Assembly: GCA_020881915.1 (NCBI GenBank) | Contig: JAJFPB010000003.1 | Location: 5,022,001 to 5,086,000 of the forward strand | From: Paramyrothecium sp. XJ0827 | Taxonomy: Eukaryota; Ascomycota; Sordariomycetes; Hypocreales; Stachybotryaceae | Direction: 5' to 3' | Length of the DNA stretch: 64,000 bases | In this document: piece by piece, positions 1 through 10,206 of the stretch | Layout: every line of letters begins with the position of its first letter | How positions within the stretch are numbered: the first letter of the stretch is position 1 | The notes under the pieces: model-generated | Told to the model about the DNA's origin: nothing | The model's input: only the letters and a program-made list of their open reading frames with translations | Database searches by the model: none | Program-made: the position numbers and the translations under genes

Positions 1-287
1 GACCGCACCACCAAGGTTTGTGGCTGATTCCAAAGTGGCCGCGGGAGACTGTGGCCATACGATCGAGGCTGAGGTGCTTTACATGGCGTGGCGCTGCCCT
101 CCAGCGGCATCAACTCATGCATATGTCCGATATGCTAGACATGCAATTATCTGGTGGGAATAATGTAACTGAACAGCTGAGCCCCCGCTTTCAGCCATTG
201 GAGTTATCTTGTATCCTGCTTGCAGTACTCGTAGCCTTTTTTTTCTTTCTTTTTCTTTACTCGGAATGCTCAACACATCTCGATACA

Positions 288-2000
288 ATGCCTCAAACGT
301 GCCTCTGCCGCTCTATGGGGTTGCCTTGCAACCATCCAGATGCCTTGCTACGTTTACCACTCTCTGTTCGTCAGCGAATATACTACTACGCGACGGTTCC
401 CGCCGAAGATGAAATCACAATTAATAAACGGGATGGGTTTCGGGGACTGTCACACAAGCTCTCTCTCGTTTGTCGTCAAGTCCGCACCGAAGTGGAGCAA
501 ATGATATTCTCGCGAAACACCATTATTTTACAAGAGGACTACCTCTCTGAAGGGCTCCAATTCTTTGCCAACCTTTCTGAAGACGCTTGTTCAAATTTAA
601 GGGCCCTACATATAGTCCTGAGAAGGCTGCATTGGCAACCTGGGGAGTCTCCAGCGTGGCCCTGCATTGGACTCTGGCAAAAAGCGGCTGAGCACATCCT
701 GCGGAACGCAAGTCCCCAAAAGCTCAAGCTTTATGTCATTTGTGACATCCAAAGCTTTTCTCTGGAGGAGCAGGATGCTATTTTGCAACCGCTGCGGAAC
801 GCTCAGGGCATCCTCGACGAACTTCATTTACGACTTGCGATGGGAAAGAAGGGAAATCTCACTGCCGTGGCTCGTGACGTGGCTATCAAAGCCCAAGCTC
901 CCAGGCGCGGAGCTGTTTTGAGAGAATTCCGTTTCTTTGACCTACCCAAGGAGCTCCGACGGCAAATCTTGCTGCACACTAACTTGGTGACCCCAAGTCG
1001 GAAAGTTCAGTGGACTCTAGAGTCTGGGTTCGCTGTGCGCTTCGATCTCTGCATGTGCGACAAGGTCGTCTGTCAAACCGACGATCTGAAGCGAGGTGTG
1101 CCTTATGTTAAATGTCGTGCTGGGTATAACTTCTGTCCAGTCGTCCACAGTTCATATTCTCCGAGTTGCACTCATAGCTTCAGCCCTCTTCCTTTATTTC
1201 TGGTCAGCCGAGCTTTCTATGCCGAAGCAGCTGAAGTCTTCTATTCGCAGAATCGTATCATTCTTCTTCCCAGTTCAGCCCCAGAGCAATGCGTCTATAT
1301 TTGGGATGGAGCGCCTGCGCACGCCGCGGCCATCAACCGAGGGAATGAGCGCCTGGCAGGCGTAGCCGTGGAATCGATCAATGGGAAGATGTACATGAAA
1401 CGCGACACCACAGGATTGTTCCTCGAAAGGATGAAGACTGAAAACCTCCGTCACCTCCGAAAGCTTGAAATTGTGTTTCCCGGCGTTCATAGCGAAGCGA
1501 ATCTGTGCAACACAAACCCAATATACGAAGAGTGGCTCCAGGCAGTCAAGGTTCTCGCAGCTTGTGCTAACGTTCCGCAATTGTCACTGTCCATATATAT
1601 TTGGACGACAAGAGTTCGGATAAACTTCCTCCAGGTTTCTCCCATGCTAACTCCTGTCCTCGATGAACAAGTCGAACGTCTTATCTTACCATTGCGAGAA
1701 CTCGCCCACATGAGAAGTTTATTTATCCATGCGGAATGGACGAGACATTGGTCCCCACCAAAACTATACAACGAGATTGAGAAGCGGCGCCATGGCGGTG
1801 TCAGGGAGCCTAACTGCGGTGGCAGGGGGCTCATTGAACCACCTGGTCGAGCACAGGGTGTGGAGGAGAAGGAGAAACACTGGGAGAGATTGGTCATGGG
1901 TAGCGACTATAACGGTGACTTACTGGGCAGGGGAGACGAGTTGCCCAGTCCATGGTTGCGGGGCTTTTGGCCCGCCAGAAATTATTTCAAGCATGAATGA
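288..2000 (+). CDS. Protein with two F-box/2EXR-like modules, function unknown
   Basis: A single open frame of 570 codons counted from the ATG at 288, which follows a pyrimidine-rich tract (about 237-260). The frame is open upstream to about 18, but that part looks like untranslated leader. Two copies of the same layout are visible. Residues ~17-85 hold an LPxxxRQRIYYYA helix followed by LVCRQVRTEVEQMIF and a strand NTIIL. Residues ~212-326 hold LPKELRRQILLH followed by LVSRAFYAEAAEVFY and RIIL. This pattern (a leucine-proline F-box-like helix, then a 'CRQ/SRA...E...F' segment) is common in large families of uncharacterised fungal F-box-like or 2EXR proteins, some of which may be substrate adaptors. 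No catalytic motif is visible. The coding call is firm; the role is not. Confidence 0.75.
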   Translation: MPQTCLCRSMGLPCNHPDALLRLPLSVRQRIYYYATVPAEDEITINKRDGFRGLSHKLSLVCRQVRTEVEQMIFSRNTIILQEDYLSEGLQFFANLSEDACSNLRALHIVLRRLHWQPGESPAWPCIGLWQKAAEHILRNASPQKLKLYVICDIQSFSLEEQDAILQPLRNAQGILDELHLRLAMGKKGNLTAVARDVAIKAQAPRRGAVLREFRFFDLPKELRRQILLHTNLVTPSRKVQWTLESGFAVRFDLCMCDKVVCQTDDLKRGVPYVKCRAGYNFCPVVHSSYSPSCTHSFSPLPLFLVSRAFYAEAAEVFYSQNRIILLPSSAPEQCVYIWDGAPAHAAAINRGNERLAGVAVESINGKMYMKRDTTGLFLERMKTENLRHLRKLEIVFPGVHSEANLCNTNPIYEEWLQAVKVLAACANVPQLSLSIYIWTTRVRINFLQVSPMLTPVLDEQVERLILPLRELAHMRSLFIHAEWTRHWSPPKLYNEIEKRRHGGVREPNCGGRGLIEPPGRAQGVEEKEKHWERLVMGSDYNGDLLGRGDELPSPWLRGFWPARNYFKHE

Positions 2001-2980
2001 CACGTAGTCGACGATTCAGTCTTGATGACGAATTCGTGTCGTGGAAGTACCATGATAGCACAATTTTTTCGAAGAAGAGCACGTAACTCAGACTTAAAAT
2101 CTACAAGGTTTCATGAGACATACTCCTTTAGTACAATCATCAACGGCGGAGCTATCTGAGTCTTGTTAATCCAGCATTCAGACACAGATGTTCTGTCGGT
2201 CTAGGTAATGCCAAATTTAGTGGTCAATTCAGGTTTTACCTTCTGGTAAATGACCGAGGAGAGCTAGAACTACGTCAGGACTAACAGTGTATGTCTCTAA
2301 GCTCAAACTTGGTGCACGAATCCTCTGTTTAGATTCAACAATGACGTCCTCGTTGTGCATGAGGTTGGGGAGCCCGAGATTGTATCAACAGGGTCATAGA
2401 TACACGTTTCAGCGACTATCGTTACTAAGAATGATATTTATTTGGGAAACAATCATTTCAGAGACGCAAAGGCTATTACAAGGTTTGTAGATGTCAATGG
2501 TCGTAGTCTAGTTCTCTCACTTGAGGTTGCAACTAATCATCGAAAAGTTCTTGAGCTTGTTCAGCGCTGGCCTTGGCCTGATCGATATTGGTCTGGGTAA
2601 AGTCTCTGGTCCCTTCAATTGAGTGCCAAAGGAGAGCTACTGGATCCAGCGACCGTAATCTACCTATTTCGTCTCCATTTGCCTTGCACGGCTCTGCTCG
2701 AACTACCTTGAAGAGCGTCAATAATGCGAATCTGATGACAAATCCATTGTTTTGAGTGCGATGATGGGCGGTTGATGTTTGATATTAGGGATAGACTATG
2801 TACTCTGCAACTATTTGTCAATGAACTTGCACGTAACTCTTCAACCAACAGCTGGGCGCAGGATTCGTAGCAAATCAAGTGTGGTCTTCATTAGCCCTCA
2901 AACAGGAACCTGACATATTCGAGCCACGCTTCAACATTTCCCAAGTCTTGTGCGGATTACACGATAGCTTCTTCTCATTC
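2001..2980. other. Intergenic region with one possible orphan exon (2533-2784, minus strand)
   Basis: No complete gene seen. On the minus strand, 2784-2533 is open and ends with a protein-like, charged C-terminus (GTRDFTQTNIDQAKASAEQ, then a stop). It has no convincing ATG in frame, so it could be the last exon of a small gene or a relic. The rest is AT-rich with nothing recognisable. Confidence 0.25.
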
Positions 2981-4357
2981 TCAGTCCAGAGCTGACTGTC
3001 CCACACTTTCTAACCACGCTTTCAACCCAGCAAACATGCCAGAAACCCTTTCGTATCGCGTACAGAACGCCGCCAGTGCTGCATAGTGCTGCTTCAGCCA
3101 CTCCCGCTGCAGACTGACAGCAACGCCGTCTCTTGCCAACTGTGTGTAGAGCAGAGATGCTACCTTTGTCGCACACACAGGGCACAAATACGGCGGCTGC
3201 CTGTCGTCCTCGGCGATGTTCGACGTGCCCTGCATGGCGCATGCATAGTATACGCAGTGGTCCATGCCGAAGCAGTGGCCGAGCTCGTGCGAAGCGGTGC
3301 GGGCCATCCGCGCGAGCCAGAGCGCGGCGAAGTCTTCAGCAGACTTGGGGATCATGACGGGCGTTGCGGCGGCAACGGCTGCTGTGAGTGGGGAGACCTT
3401 GCTGAGGGACAAGACGCCGGGCTCGGATGTTTTGGACCGCTGGTCTGCGTTCTCTGATTCTTCGCACATGAAGTCAACGTACTTCTTACAATGGGAAGCT
3501 GGCCACATGTGTTTGAAATCGATATCAGCGTACTTGCTCAAGGCAGGGTTGTATCGAAACGACGACACAATGGAGATGCGACTCCCACCAAACGCCCGCC
3601 CGCAACAGAAATCGTCGTCTTCGTCCTCGTAGAGGTCGTGGTCAGTCAGCATGGCCATGGCGTAGGCATCAGCGGGGATGGTATCAAGCATCGCATCCGT
3701 GATGTCATTGAGGTTGAGCTGCGTCGCAATTTTGTCCGGAGACTGGCGATACCTGACGCGCGTGAGCCCTGCTGATGGCCCCGTGGCAGCGAGGCCGATG
3801 TAGTGGTCTTCAGCGACATTCTTCCCAGGCCGGTCTGTCCAGGCGTGCCATTCGTATGTGTTGCTCAGAATCTTCACCTCCAGTGGCCTGTAGAACGCGC
3901 GTAAATAGTCACAGATATTTTCTGTGCTAGGCGGCGTCAAGCCAGCTGGAAAACCTCGAACCTTTTCCCCCGCTGGCACATTTGGCTTGATCCAGCCCTC
4001 CATCAACGCAGCCACTTCTTGTGAAATGGTAGGCGGTGGGATGATGTAGATAGTCCTTCTCCGCGACGTAATCGGCCTCTCTCGATAAAACCAGCCCAAC
4101 GACTTCAGGTCCTGAGGAGGATAGTCTGGATCGATTGCCAGGGCGTCATCAGGAAGCACTAGTGGCGCCGGAAAGGTGTCATTTGCAAGAACAGTGCTCA
4201 CTGGGAGGATGAAGTCGGGATCGCTGTAGTTTTTGGCTAGCCTTCCCGAATGTTGCATGGCCGCAAGGCGCTTCTCGGGAGTCTGACGCGTGAAGTTTGC
4301 TGTAAGTGCTCCTGACGAGCACTCCGCCAGCACTCGTGCATGGCGGCAGGAAGGCAT
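2981..4357 (-). CDS. Archaemetzincin-type zinc metallopeptidase
   Basis: Single-exon gene of 458 codons starting at the ATG at 4357. Near the C-terminal third it contains HELGHCFGMDHC, followed by CAM and then CPVC after a gap of about 16 residues. This matches the archaemetzincin signature HEXXHXXGX3CX4CXMX17CXXC: two catalytic-zinc histidines and a catalytic glutamate, a third ligand histidine, and a structural zinc site of four cysteines. By family knowledge these are soluble metzincin-fold peptidases (human AMZ1/AMZ2), with poorly defined substrates. The protein is longer than human AMZ2, with an extended N-terminal half. All metal ligands are present, so the gene looks intact. It is isolated on the minus strand with no operon-like neighbour. 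Confidence 0.9.
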   Translation of the reverse strand: MPSCRHARVLAECSSGALTANFTRQTPEKRLAAMQHSGRLAKNYSDPDFILPVSTVLANDTFPAPLVLPDDALAIDPDYPPQDLKSLGWFYRERPITSRRRTIYIIPPPTISQEVAALMEGWIKPNVPAGEKVRGFPAGLTPPSTENICDYLRAFYRPLEVKILSNTYEWHAWTDRPGKNVAEDHYIGLAATGPSAGLTRVRYRQSPDKIATQLNLNDITDAMLDTIPADAYAMAMLTDHDLYEDEDDDFCCGRAFGGSRISIVSSFRYNPALSKYADIDFKHMWPASHCKKYVDFMCEESENADQRSKTSEPGVLSLSKVSPLTAAVAAATPVMIPKSAEDFAALWLARMARTASHELGHCFGMDHCVYYACAMQGTSNIAEDDRQPPYLCPVCATKVASLLYTQLARDGVAVSLQREWLKQHYAALAAFCTRYERVSGMFAGLKAWLESVGQSALD

Positions 4358-6006
4358 GATGGGCAATCTTTCAAAAGAGGTTGGTTGTTGTTTTTATCTA
4401 AAACAGAAGATTTTTGTCCTTTGAAATCAGTCTGGGGCTTTATTCAAGGCGGCTTAGGTGATCCTTCAGCACTGTCGTGAAACTGCCCGTCATGATGGAT
4501 GAGATCCTTGGCGCTGCTGCCTAGGGGAAATGAGATGCTAGTCGAGTGTCATTTCCAGTCTCCACAAAGAATTGGTTCTAAAATCATGGCTAAATCGCGG
4601 GACAACAACAATAGGACGCGTCTGTTGTATCAATGAACACAGATCGAGTCTTCCCAGTCTCTATCATCTGCGAACCTCGCACGTGGTGTTGTGGTCCAGC
4701 TTATCTCTTGAGCACAACTGCTTACCAGCTGGATTGTAGGTCGGGGCGGAGCTTTAATGCTCTCAAAAGTGCCTATTCATCCTTCAATCACCCATCTGCC
4801 AACATTTTTCCCGTGGTGCTCCTCTCCCTCGTCAATGCAAGCCTATACCCCAAGCATTTTCACGCTCGCTGGCAATGCATCGCTGAATTCCTCGCGAACC
4901 AGGGTATTTATTGGGTCTTCGTCCTGCAGCCACGCACTGCCCAATGGATATGCCATGGACTGCTTCAAGTCAGTCATACTCGTTTCAGGCCGCATTGTCT
5001 TCATACCTTCCGGGTCAGTCGACATGCGAAAATACAAGTTTGTGGTTGTAATGTTCTCGACAACAAGGTAACGTAAAGACGTGTCAACAAGGCGCTCGTT
5101 CATCTAAACCTTGGCGTGCTGACTTCCGGCGCAGAATCCCGGCTTTTTCGGAGTTAACTCAACCGGGGGCCACCGTGAGAATGACTTGCAGATGTTGTAT
5201 TATTGTTCCAATGCCTTCCATGCTTAAAACCGTAATCCCGAGCTTGTAATTCAGGGCCCCATTGGCTGCGTCCGTTGGTGGTTATAGTGCATTTTACCTC
5301 TGGCTCAACCGCGGCTCAGGTTTCTTTGGGCCAAACCAGCCACAGCTCAGCGTACCTTACCCTAAGCATAAGCGTAGCAAGCATCCCCCAGCTTTGACAC
5401 TCTTTTAATTTGCATTCGCTCTAGACTGGGTTGACGTTATCAAGAGCTAATTGGATGTATCCGATCAATACGACTGGCGATAATGCTCGAATATGTCGCC
5501 CTTGCTGTATTCCCTTTCATCATTACGGCTTTACACGCGGCCGACCCCGACTTTGCTTGAGTTTATTGTCCACAACTTCGAGGTCAAACAGATACGAGCA
5601 CTGCTATGTGGGTCCGTTGAAGTAGGATCGCAGGAACATATTCCCGCCAGTAACATGGACGAATGATTTGGTGCTCCTTCCAGTTAGCCCCTTATCCATA
5701 TCTCCTAGTGCCGGTAAGCCCAAAACCACCATTGGCCTCTGTTTTATGGGAGACTGGACGCCCCTAGCAAGTACTGAAATTTTGGAGGGTCCTAGGCCTA
5801 CCCATGGGTCCATCACGAGCAGCATTCAATAAGATCAATCTCTGTTGGGATACAATTGCTAATGTATAGAAGGAGGTGATACGTGTAGGGGCCACAATAT
5901 CACCTGGCCAGCTTGATAACAAGGCTTCGCGAGTCTTCAGGCACCCAAGCTATTCCATCCGCCGTGCTTCAAGCATCATCTACAGCTCTGCACATAAGGT
6001 GTGGCA
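4358..6006. other. Gene-poor region with a possible decayed minus-strand gene (about 4710-5103)
   Basis: The minus-strand frame from the ATG at 5103 encodes 86 protein-like residues (for example GSAWLQDEDPINTLVREEF) to a TAG at 4845-4843. The same frame then continues in protein-like sequence through a TGA to about 4640. Both stops differ from a sense codon (CAG, CGA) by one C-to-T change, which is what RIP-type mutation would leave. I do not recognise the family. A 62-codon open frame (5814-5604, minus) is also seen and unassigned. The rest holds nothing recognisable. Confidence 0.3.
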
Positions 6007-8302
6007 TCAGTTGAACTTTGTCTTAACCACGCCCATTTGCTTCCCGTCTATCTCCAAAGCCAACTCCATCAATGCTGACTGTAGCGTCATGACTAGATCG
6101 TAGCGAACTCGTACACTGTGAACACTTGTGAGTAATGTGGTCCTGTTCGACTGAAAGAGAGGTGACATACTAGGGGTTGCCCTCCGGGTCTGTGCATTGA
6201 TCAAACTTGCTGCGGTCGACTGATTGCAAGTTACTCGTTAATGTGCAATTGACACTGATCTTGCGACCCTTGGATCGGTGCACTGGGGCTTCTCTACGAC
6301 AGGCCTTAGCACGTGAGTTTCATTTTCATGGGGCTAAGCTCAACTTACGCGTCCGCACATTCAATGAGTTCATCATTGAAAATGAGATCAGCTGGGCCAT
6401 AGTCCTGCGGCAAATCTCGTTCAAACCCGAAACGAATTTTCTGATCTCTGGTGATATCATCTCCTTTGGCGATATACCATGTCATCTGGTGACCGTTCAG
6501 TCAGTAAACTCTAAAATATATACACCACTAAGAAGCTGACTGACCGTCTCAACTCTGGTTGTCCCATCTTTGTAGCGTTTAGAAGGCTGCGCAAAGTCTC
6601 TGATAGGGTCGATTCGGTCCCACGCCTCGACACCATAGTGTCTAGTTGACGAAGTGGAAGTCACAGTTGCCTCCCGTGCCAGTTGACTAAGAGCAGCGCC
6701 TCTTCATGTTGCAGTCAGTCACGTGTAGTAAAACGTCCGGAATCAAAACCTACTTGGCGATAGCGCTCCACGCATCGTTGGGTTGTAAAACTTGGATGTC
6801 GGGGTGTTCTCGCTCAATACACGCCTTGAGATATTGGCTGCCACCGAACCCACCTACGAGAAAAATGCCCTTGGAACCTGTTAAGAACCTTATTAGAAAG
6901 AGGTAGGGCATTTGCTTACCGTGATCGGCTGATCTGGCCTCTTGATCCGAACAGACTTAATCTGATCATCGATAAGTCGCATGATATCTGTGATCAAAGG
7001 AGCAAAGATTCGATCTAAGTCCTTACTAAAGGGGGCGTGGCACATTTAGTAAAGTATGCTCTGATCCCCGCAGAAATCTTTTTACTTACCCAGTCATCCG
7101 CCATGTGTTAGACTCCAGACCTGCCTCTGGGTCATCGTCCAATGAAGCCATGGGAAAGTTGACGAAGAACTCTTCGTTGGGCCTGCCACGAAAAGCTTTC
7201 TTGACTTCCCTATCAAAAGTCTTCTCTGCTAAGAAAAAACCTCTAGTCTTTCTGAGGTCATTGAACTGATCCTCACCAACGAGCTCCTTGACGGCCTCGA
7301 CGAAACGTTGGTTTAGACCAAGAGACCCGGCCATGCCACCTAATGCCATCAGTATAGACCAGACCAAGGGAAAGAACCTGTCAGATCATACCTGTTCCAG
7401 GGACTAGCTCTTTCAGTTGGAGGTTGGGTGTCATTGAGGTCACTTCATACGAAATGAGATCGACAGTCCCTCCACCTGCGTCACAGACAACGAACGCATC
7501 CCCCTCGTTGAGAGCAAAGTCCAGCGAGTGCATAGTGTAAAGGGCTGCTGCCTCTGGCTCCTTGATCAATGTCACCGGAAAGAGACCGGCATGTTTTGCA
7601 GCCTATCCGAACATAAGACGAGCTTTTCCCCGTTTTCACCAAACGGTCTTTCGGCATGTGTACTTACTTGTATCGTGGCGCTCTTGGCAGCATCGGACCA
7701 TACAGCTGGCACTGTTCCAGAGTCAGACAAAAATGGAAGTGTTGGGGCCAGTTAAAACATGAGGCACTACCAGATAGAACAAAGTGCTTCTGGCACATTG
7801 ACATGTACTCCTCTGGGACCTTCTGAGCAATTTGCTCGAGAGCATATTTGTAAATGGCACCAATAAAGTCCGCTGCGATATGAACCGGTGGCCGAGGAAG
7901 CTTCTTAATCTCCCTCTTGATGTTCCCAGTCGGTAGATATAATGGCCTTTCCTGCTGCGGATCGAGCATGAGTTTGACGCCAACAATATTGTCGCTCATT
8001 CGATTGACTGAGGCTCCCCAGGCAAATTCCTTTCTGTCAGGTCCATAGTGAATGAGTGTGGGGATTTTGGGCGACGATTCGCCCTCAGCGCCTGGCCAAT
8101 CGATTATGGCCTCGACCTTGGAGTCGCGCTGGTTAGGAAAGCAGAACGCAATACCTGAGTATGTCGTGCCAAAGTCAAGGGCGATGACTAGCTTCTCATC
8201 TGATTCAAACACTCCAGGAGCGGACAGATTCATTCGGTGAAGTATCTCGCCTAAATCGCCGTCCTGCTTCACTTGAAGGTCAGTTGGTGGTTGTGGAGCC
8301 AT
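6007..8302 (-). CDS. Hsp70-superfamily ATPase, HSPA12-like (10 exons)
   Basis: Exons (minus): 8302-7771, 7711-7668, 7602-7392, 7339-7090, 7025-6920, 6869-6754, 6701-6545, 6485-6349, 6293-6171, 6115-6007. All phases agree and give 594 aa. Visible actin-like ATPase motifs are phosphate-1 ALDFGTTYSG (residues ~41-50), the connecting IKEPEAAALYT, phosphate-2 VVCDAGGGTVDL, and the adenosine motif FLVGGFGGSQYL. After the ATPase core the short C-terminal part (TWYIAKGDD... and a final beta-rich exon) does not look like the canonical substrate-binding domain plus EEVD tail. That fits the fungal HSPA12A-like group, which is expanded in ascomycetes and mostly uncharacterised. The frame starts with TTG at 8320, but the first ATG is 8302. 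It diverges from the gene at 8833 across about 530 bp. Confidence 0.9.
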
Positions 8303-8832
8303 TTTCCGTTTGAGAAGCAAAACGTCACTCTTATGTAAAAGGATTTGACTTTTAGAGCGTCAGAGAGCCAGCGATTTGGCTCAAGCTCACCCTTTTATAC
8401 GAAGGTCGTATGGATGGGCCTCCCGCCCGAGCCTTAACCAGGCGGCTGGACGGTATCGCCTGATATTGGTCGCCTTCTCATGTAGAGTGCCGTGCAAGTC
8501 TGCCACCAATGATTCAGCAACACATGTAGAGTTGCATTTTGGTGCCACGACTGAGCCTGAGCGGTACGAGAACGAATCAGATGGCCCTCCTGGATGCTCA
8601 GGGGCTGCAAAAGTGTAAGTTCAAGGTTGTGCGCATGGCCTGAAAATGCAATATTGGGTCGAGAACGTCTCAGGTTGACCGTCTCGTCACCCTATCGCCC
8701 GCAAGGCTGCGCTAGGCTCCCGACACAAATACCGCGAGTACAGCCATCTGCTACCTCTACAGTTTCCCTCGTTTGATCAGCGTAACTGACTTTATGTTTT
8801 CGATCCAATTTCTACGCGCCCAGGTATTCGGT

Positions 8833-10206
8833 ATGCAGGATCCTCGGAATGACACGGATATGCCGGAAGCCCCTGGTTTACCTGAGCGTAATGACCATGG
8901 CGACAACATGAGCAACAATCATGGCCATGCTAATGCTCAGGCTGTCAATACCAACCTTGATAACGCCGTAGCCAATCTTCATGCCGCAATGGATTCTCTC
9001 GCAATGGCGCGACAAGCAGTCGACAATAGGCAAAGTGTTAACAAGGGAGCTCAAGAGTCCGTATGTATACTCTTTATCAGAATCCGCTATCATGACGTAT
9101 AATAAACAAAATGGTGTGGGTAACAGCTGCCCTTTTCGATTCAATCTCAAGACGCCCTCGCCATCAAAGAAGTCCAACTACTGCATGCGGACCTTATTCA
9201 AGCAACTCAGCGCAACAAGTTACTGAATGAAGACTTGAGTGAGAAGGAAAGAGAACTTGCTGATGCTCGCAGAGAGCTGACGCGGGTCCGGGAGAAAGAG
9301 ACTATGTTGCGTACCATCATCCTGGAAAAGGCTGGCACGCAAAGAGTTAGCGACCAAGAGGTTAAATCCAAGTTTGAGGATCTTCGTCAGAAGACCCGAG
9401 TTATAGCAAACTCGTCTATGTACGATGTGGACCAAACGCCATCCTTTCGATTGCACGGAGAAGCGGTAAGATTCTTTGATTCCAAGGTTTGGGGACGTCT
9501 GACTACAAAGGACCGTAAGAATCGTGTTATGGCCAAAATATTCGAATATCTCCATGTTGATATTCTCGATGCGAGGATATACTCGCAGTTTCGCGGGGAG
9601 TATCAAGAACTAAGTTCTGGGCGCGGGCGCCAATCACTCGCGGAGCTTCCCAACTTTGAATCACTGCTTGAACACAACCGCGGTAAGTCACAATGGCCCA
9701 CCAATCCGAAAACTTCCTACGAAAAGACTCATCCTGCTGACCACTATTCAGTCAATGAGGCTCTCATTACAGACTGGCGAATTGCCACTATCAATTGTGT
9801 GGCCAAGTTGGTCCAACCGTCGTCACCAAAGGGCTCGCGGCTCGCAAAAGTCTTGTTCGAGTTTTTTAAGCCGATACAATCTCCAAAGGTAGATGCAAAG
9901 CAGGAAAAGGATCTGCGTGAACAGCTGGGCGCACTGTGCCGAGATGCTTGGGAATTGAGCATGATCATGCGAAGATCCCGGGAAGCCTACAGATGCTACA
10001 ACTTACCTACCACAGAGAAGATGTGTTTCGTCAAAGACTACGAACATTTAGTGGAGCCTATCAGCGTCGAGAGCGGGAAGAACAAGGAAGGATCCGAAGA
10101 GATTGCTTACACTCTATTTGGTGCCCTTTTGAAGCATACGACCCGATCGGGAGTGCCGGAGATGTTGACTCTGGAGAAGGCTGAAATCATACTCAAGAGA
10201 CAGTAG
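8833..10206 (+). CDS. Coiled-coil protein of unknown function (3 exons)
   Basis: Exons 8833-9060, 9127-9682 and 9752-10206 give 412 aa. The N-terminus is rich in Asn, Asp and His. Residues ~85-145 form a long charged heptad-like helix (KERELADARRELTRVREKE), followed by a globular region including SSMYDVDQTPSFRLHGEAV, then ALITDWRIATINCVAKL and a helical C-terminus. No enzyme motif is seen. The layout (coiled coil plus an 'SDWR' type region) recalls uncharacterised fungal nuclear or cytosolic proteins, but I cannot name the family. The second intron (69 nt) is a multiple of three without an in-frame stop, so its retention would only add 23 residues. The ATG at 8833 was chosen because the sequence just before it looks like leader; the frame is open back to 8773. 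Confidence 0.7.
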
